Origin: Bacteroidetes bacterium UBA7368
GTDB lineage: Bacteria > Bacteroidota > Rhodothermia > Rhodothermales > UBA10348
DNA: 16,492 bases
Reading direction: 5' to 3'
Assembly (NCBI GenBank): GCA_002469915.1
Contig: DKOG01000135.1
Location: forward strand, 1-16,492
Shown here: piece by piece, positions 14,490 through 16,492 of the stretch
Layout: every line of letters starts with the position of its first letter
Numbering within the stretch: position 1 is the first letter of the stretch
Notes under the pieces: generated by a model
Database searches by the model: none
The model's input: the letters and a program-made list of their open reading frames with translations, nothing else
Told to the model about the DNA's origin: nothing
Made by a program: the position numbers and the translations under genes

Positions 14490-16478
14490 ATGTATAAAGT
14501 CTTTAGGTGTGCACTTGTAATGGTTCTGTTCGCGTTGTCCGCTGGCCACGAGGCCAGCGGACAGGCGACGGCCATTCTATTCCGATATTTGCCAGAGGGA
14601 GGCGAGTTAACGTCTTCCGTAATCTTGAAGGATGTTGAGGAAGGACCATTCATTGATCCGGTAGAATTTGCTGCGCGAAATCCCGGAGGTTGGGGAATGA
14701 AAGCGCCTAGTTCAGCCGAGTTCGAGGCACCTGCATCAACGATTCGAAGTCTGGAAACTCAGGATTTCTCTCAACCTTTCGGCCCCCAGATGACGGCGGA
14801 AGTATGGTTTCGAGGCCAGGAAGCAATTCAGACCTCCACCCTGCTTTCTAATCGTATTTCCGAGAGTGAAGGATTTACGATTGGTCTGGAAAATGACGTT
14901 CCTTTCGTGGAGTTTGCGATTCAAAACTCAACCTTTCGATTGGATGCGGATGGACCTTTGGAGCTTGACAAAAATGCGTGGGTAGCAGCCAACATTATGT
15001 ATTGGCAAGGAACGCTGACACTCCGTCTTTTTGTAGATGGTGTTCAGCATGCAGCTGCCGAGGAACAGCTCTCTATACCCAGTCCCTACTCGATTTCACA
15101 TCCCGTGATGGTTGGATCATCGGCAACGGGAGATGTCGAAAGTCCAACATTGACCGGGACGTTTACTGGTCAACTATTCGCCGCGGTTATCAGAGGCTAT
15201 TCCGCGCCGGACGAATATCTTACTTCCGGTATTCCTCACGATGGGAGTGCATACTTCGGAATGCCGGCCTACCACGATTACCCACTTGATAATCAGCGTC
15301 TCCCTGCGGATCTGAGGATTCAGCAATCCCCTGTTGAGATTCAGAAGCGGTTTTTCCTTCCGTATACGAACGATTTATACATCCCGCAAGGAACGGCTAC
15401 GAATGTCGAAGAGATCGATGGAGAAGAAATTCCATTTGTCTACGTCTCGTATTACCATCGTACCCGCCAAGGGACGATTGAATTGCAGCACTCCATTGTT
15501 GTTGAAATGAATGCCCGCACAGGATTGGTGCGTCGTACGTTTCGGCTTATGGGCCAACTGGGATACTCTCATGCAGGAGGCATTGCCTATTCACATGACG
15601 CGATATACGTTTCCTCATCCAGTGTAATTGAGCGGTATCCTCTGCCCCAATGGGATGCATCAAATCCGTTGAAATACGTGGATCTGGAAGCCGATGTTAA
15701 TGGGACTATCCAGACACCGTCAAAAGCGTCGTTTATCTCAGCATTTCGCGACACACTTTGGGTGGGGGATTACCGTACTTCCTCAGATACAGCGCCTTTT
15801 CTCTTTGCGCACGCCCTTGATGAGAATGGCCGTCCGAATCCTCAGCCAGCCTACCGGTTTCCAATTACCAGACGAATTCAAGGTGTGGATCTTTTCGAGG
15901 CGCCTCAGGGAACGGTTGTCGTTCTTTCCAGGAATCGATCTTCTTCGACGGCTGAGTTGCTTCGATACCGTCTTGATGCTCTTTCTCCAACAAGTATCGT
16001 CTCTCCTGATTCCACCGTTATAATGCCGCACGGCATCGAAGATCTATCATTCCTCCCAGATGGCTCTCTATGGACCAATTCAGAATCGGGTACGGACTAT
16101 TATCAGCGTAAACCGAGCGGGGGGTGGTCCAGCTACTATCCGTTTGTGTACAGCATTCCTGCATCCTCTATTCTAGGCACAACGGTGTCCACCAAGCTGG
16201 ATGAGCTCCCCAGAAGTGGAAATCTTGATGTTGGGGTATTTCCTAACCCATTTGTAGACAGGCTCAACATATCACTTAATGGTGGTGCGGATCGACTCGT
16301 GTCTATTTTTGTCGTGGATTTACTAGGACGTCGCGTAGCAACGTTGGCCGAAGGCAAACGGGCCGGGGACATTGGCACAGTGACCTGGAATGCCGGGGAG
16401 GTGCCTGCCGGTATGTATTTCACCGTGGTTAATGATGGGTTTCGATACACTGTTAAGTCGGTTATTCACACCAACTAA
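14490..16478 (+). CDS. Exported LamG and beta-propeller-like protein with T9SS-like tail
   Basis: This 662-residue exported protein begins 3 nt after the preceding stop. The signal peptide is about residues 1-25 (cut near ASG-QA). A LamG-like beta-sandwich lies at about 60-235 (MTAEVWFRG, ENDVPFVEFAIQ, LRLFVDGVQHAA), matching the domain in the preceding gene. Residues about 285-555 hold repeated strand pairs such as GGIAYSHDAIYVSSSSVIERY, DTLWVGDYR and DLSFLPDGSLWTN, which suggest a beta-propeller of unclear class. The tail (GVFPNPFVDRLNISL, VVDLLGRRVATL, VPAGMYFTVV) is a T9SS type-A-like sorting domain. It ends VIHTN rather than the usual K-x-x-x-K-type end. No catalytic residues are recognised. 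It is probably a surface ligand-binding protein. Its stop is 14 nt from the window edge, so the operon may continue. Confidence 0.88.
   Translation: MYKVFRCALVMVLFALSAGHEASGQATAILFRYLPEGGELTSSVILKDVEEGPFIDPVEFAARNPGGWGMKAPSSAEFEAPASTIRSLETQDFSQPFGPQMTAEVWFRGQEAIQTSTLLSNRISESEGFTIGLENDVPFVEFAIQNSTFRLDADGPLELDKNAWVAANIMYWQGTLTLRLFVDGVQHAAAEEQLSIPSPYSISHPVMVGSSATGDVESPTLTGTFTGQLFAAVIRGYSAPDEYLTSGIPHDGSAYFGMPAYHDYPLDNQRLPADLRIQQSPVEIQKRFFLPYTNDLYIPQGTATNVEEIDGEEIPFVYVSYYHRTRQGTIELQHSIVVEMNARTGLVRRTFRLMGQLGYSHAGGIAYSHDAIYVSSSSVIERYPLPQWDASNPLKYVDLEADVNGTIQTPSKASFISAFRDTLWVGDYRTSSDTAPFLFAHALDENGRPNPQPAYRFPITRRIQGVDLFEAPQGTVVVLSRNRSSSTAELLRYRLDALSPTSIVSPDSTVIMPHGIEDLSFLPDGSLWTNSESGTDYYQRKPSGGWSSYYPFVYSIPASSILGTTVSTKLDELPRSGNLDVGVFPNPFVDRLNISLNGGADRLVSIFVVDLLGRRVATLAEGKRAGDIGTVTWNAGEVPAGMYFTVVNDGFRYTVKSVIHTN
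14536..14563 (+). promoter_or_regulatory. Perfect 12-bp hairpin inside the signal-peptide codons
   Basis: TGTCCGCTGGCC (14536-14547) and GGCCAGCGGACA (14552-14563) pair perfectly around the tetraloop ACGA, with one more T-G pair possible outside. It lies about 46 nt after the start codon of the last gene and overlaps the signal-peptide cleavage codons. No T-tract follows, so it is not a standard terminator. It could slow translation, stabilise mRNA or lower expression of the last gene (inference). Confidence 0.6.
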
Positions 16479-16492
16479 TGGTCTCCCGGTTC

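Noticed and set aside
16136..16450. 104-codon antisense frame at the end of the last gene
   Set aside because: It is low-complexity Ser/Thr/Pro-rich and fully opposite a well-supported sorting domain.

Overview
The window reads as chromosomal DNA from a Gram-negative bacterium of the Bacteroidota/FCB group, most likely a Rhodothermota- or Balneolota-like lineage of moderate GC. The evidence is three proteins with C-terminal sorting domains of the type IX secretion system (T9SS), including the Q-NYPNPFNPST signature; a PorV-like outer-membrane protein; a TonB-plug receptor with an N-terminal carboxypeptidase-regulatory-like domain; a phosphoenolpyruvate carboxylase with the TAHPTQ and GRGGPPARGGGK variants I associate with Bacteroidota; and a tmRNA tag (ANDYAFAMAA) that resembles the green-sulfur/Bacteroidota type. 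The lineage below phylum is inference.

Left part (1-3470): a complete minus-strand ppc gene (87-2645), a 283-bp spacer, then a plus-strand tmRNA gene ssrA (2929-3312, CCA encoded) with its own hairpin terminator. These are housekeeping genes.

Middle (3440-4427): a minus-strand DeoR-family regulator with a terminator at its 3' end. It is divergent from the next gene across a 195-bp spacer. That spacer holds a perfect 17-bp palindrome (ATGGGTAT-A-ATACCCAT), a Bacteroidota-like promoter pointing at deoR, and three ATCAATT boxes.

Right part (4428-16478): five tightly packed plus-strand genes, almost certainly one operon. In order they encode a TonB-plug outer-membrane receptor; a 1088-residue exported protein with an Asp-rich segment, an FN3-like domain and a T9SS-like tail; a PorV/PorQ-family barrel whose start overlaps the previous stop (ATGA); a 983-residue protein with three lamin-tail-domain repeats, a LamG domain and a canonical T9SS tail; and a 662-residue LamG plus beta-propeller-like protein with a T9SS-like tail. 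Gaps are at most 32 bp.

The working model is inference. The operon builds a cell-surface complex in which the receptor barrel spans the outer membrane, the PorV-like protein may help deliver or hold the T9SS-exported partners, and the divergent DeoR-type regulator may tie expression to a sugar-phosphate signal. No SusD, glycoside hydrolase, peptidase or transporter gene lies in the window, so the substrate is unknown. This receptor/PorV-like/T9SS-cargo module is the most interesting content here.
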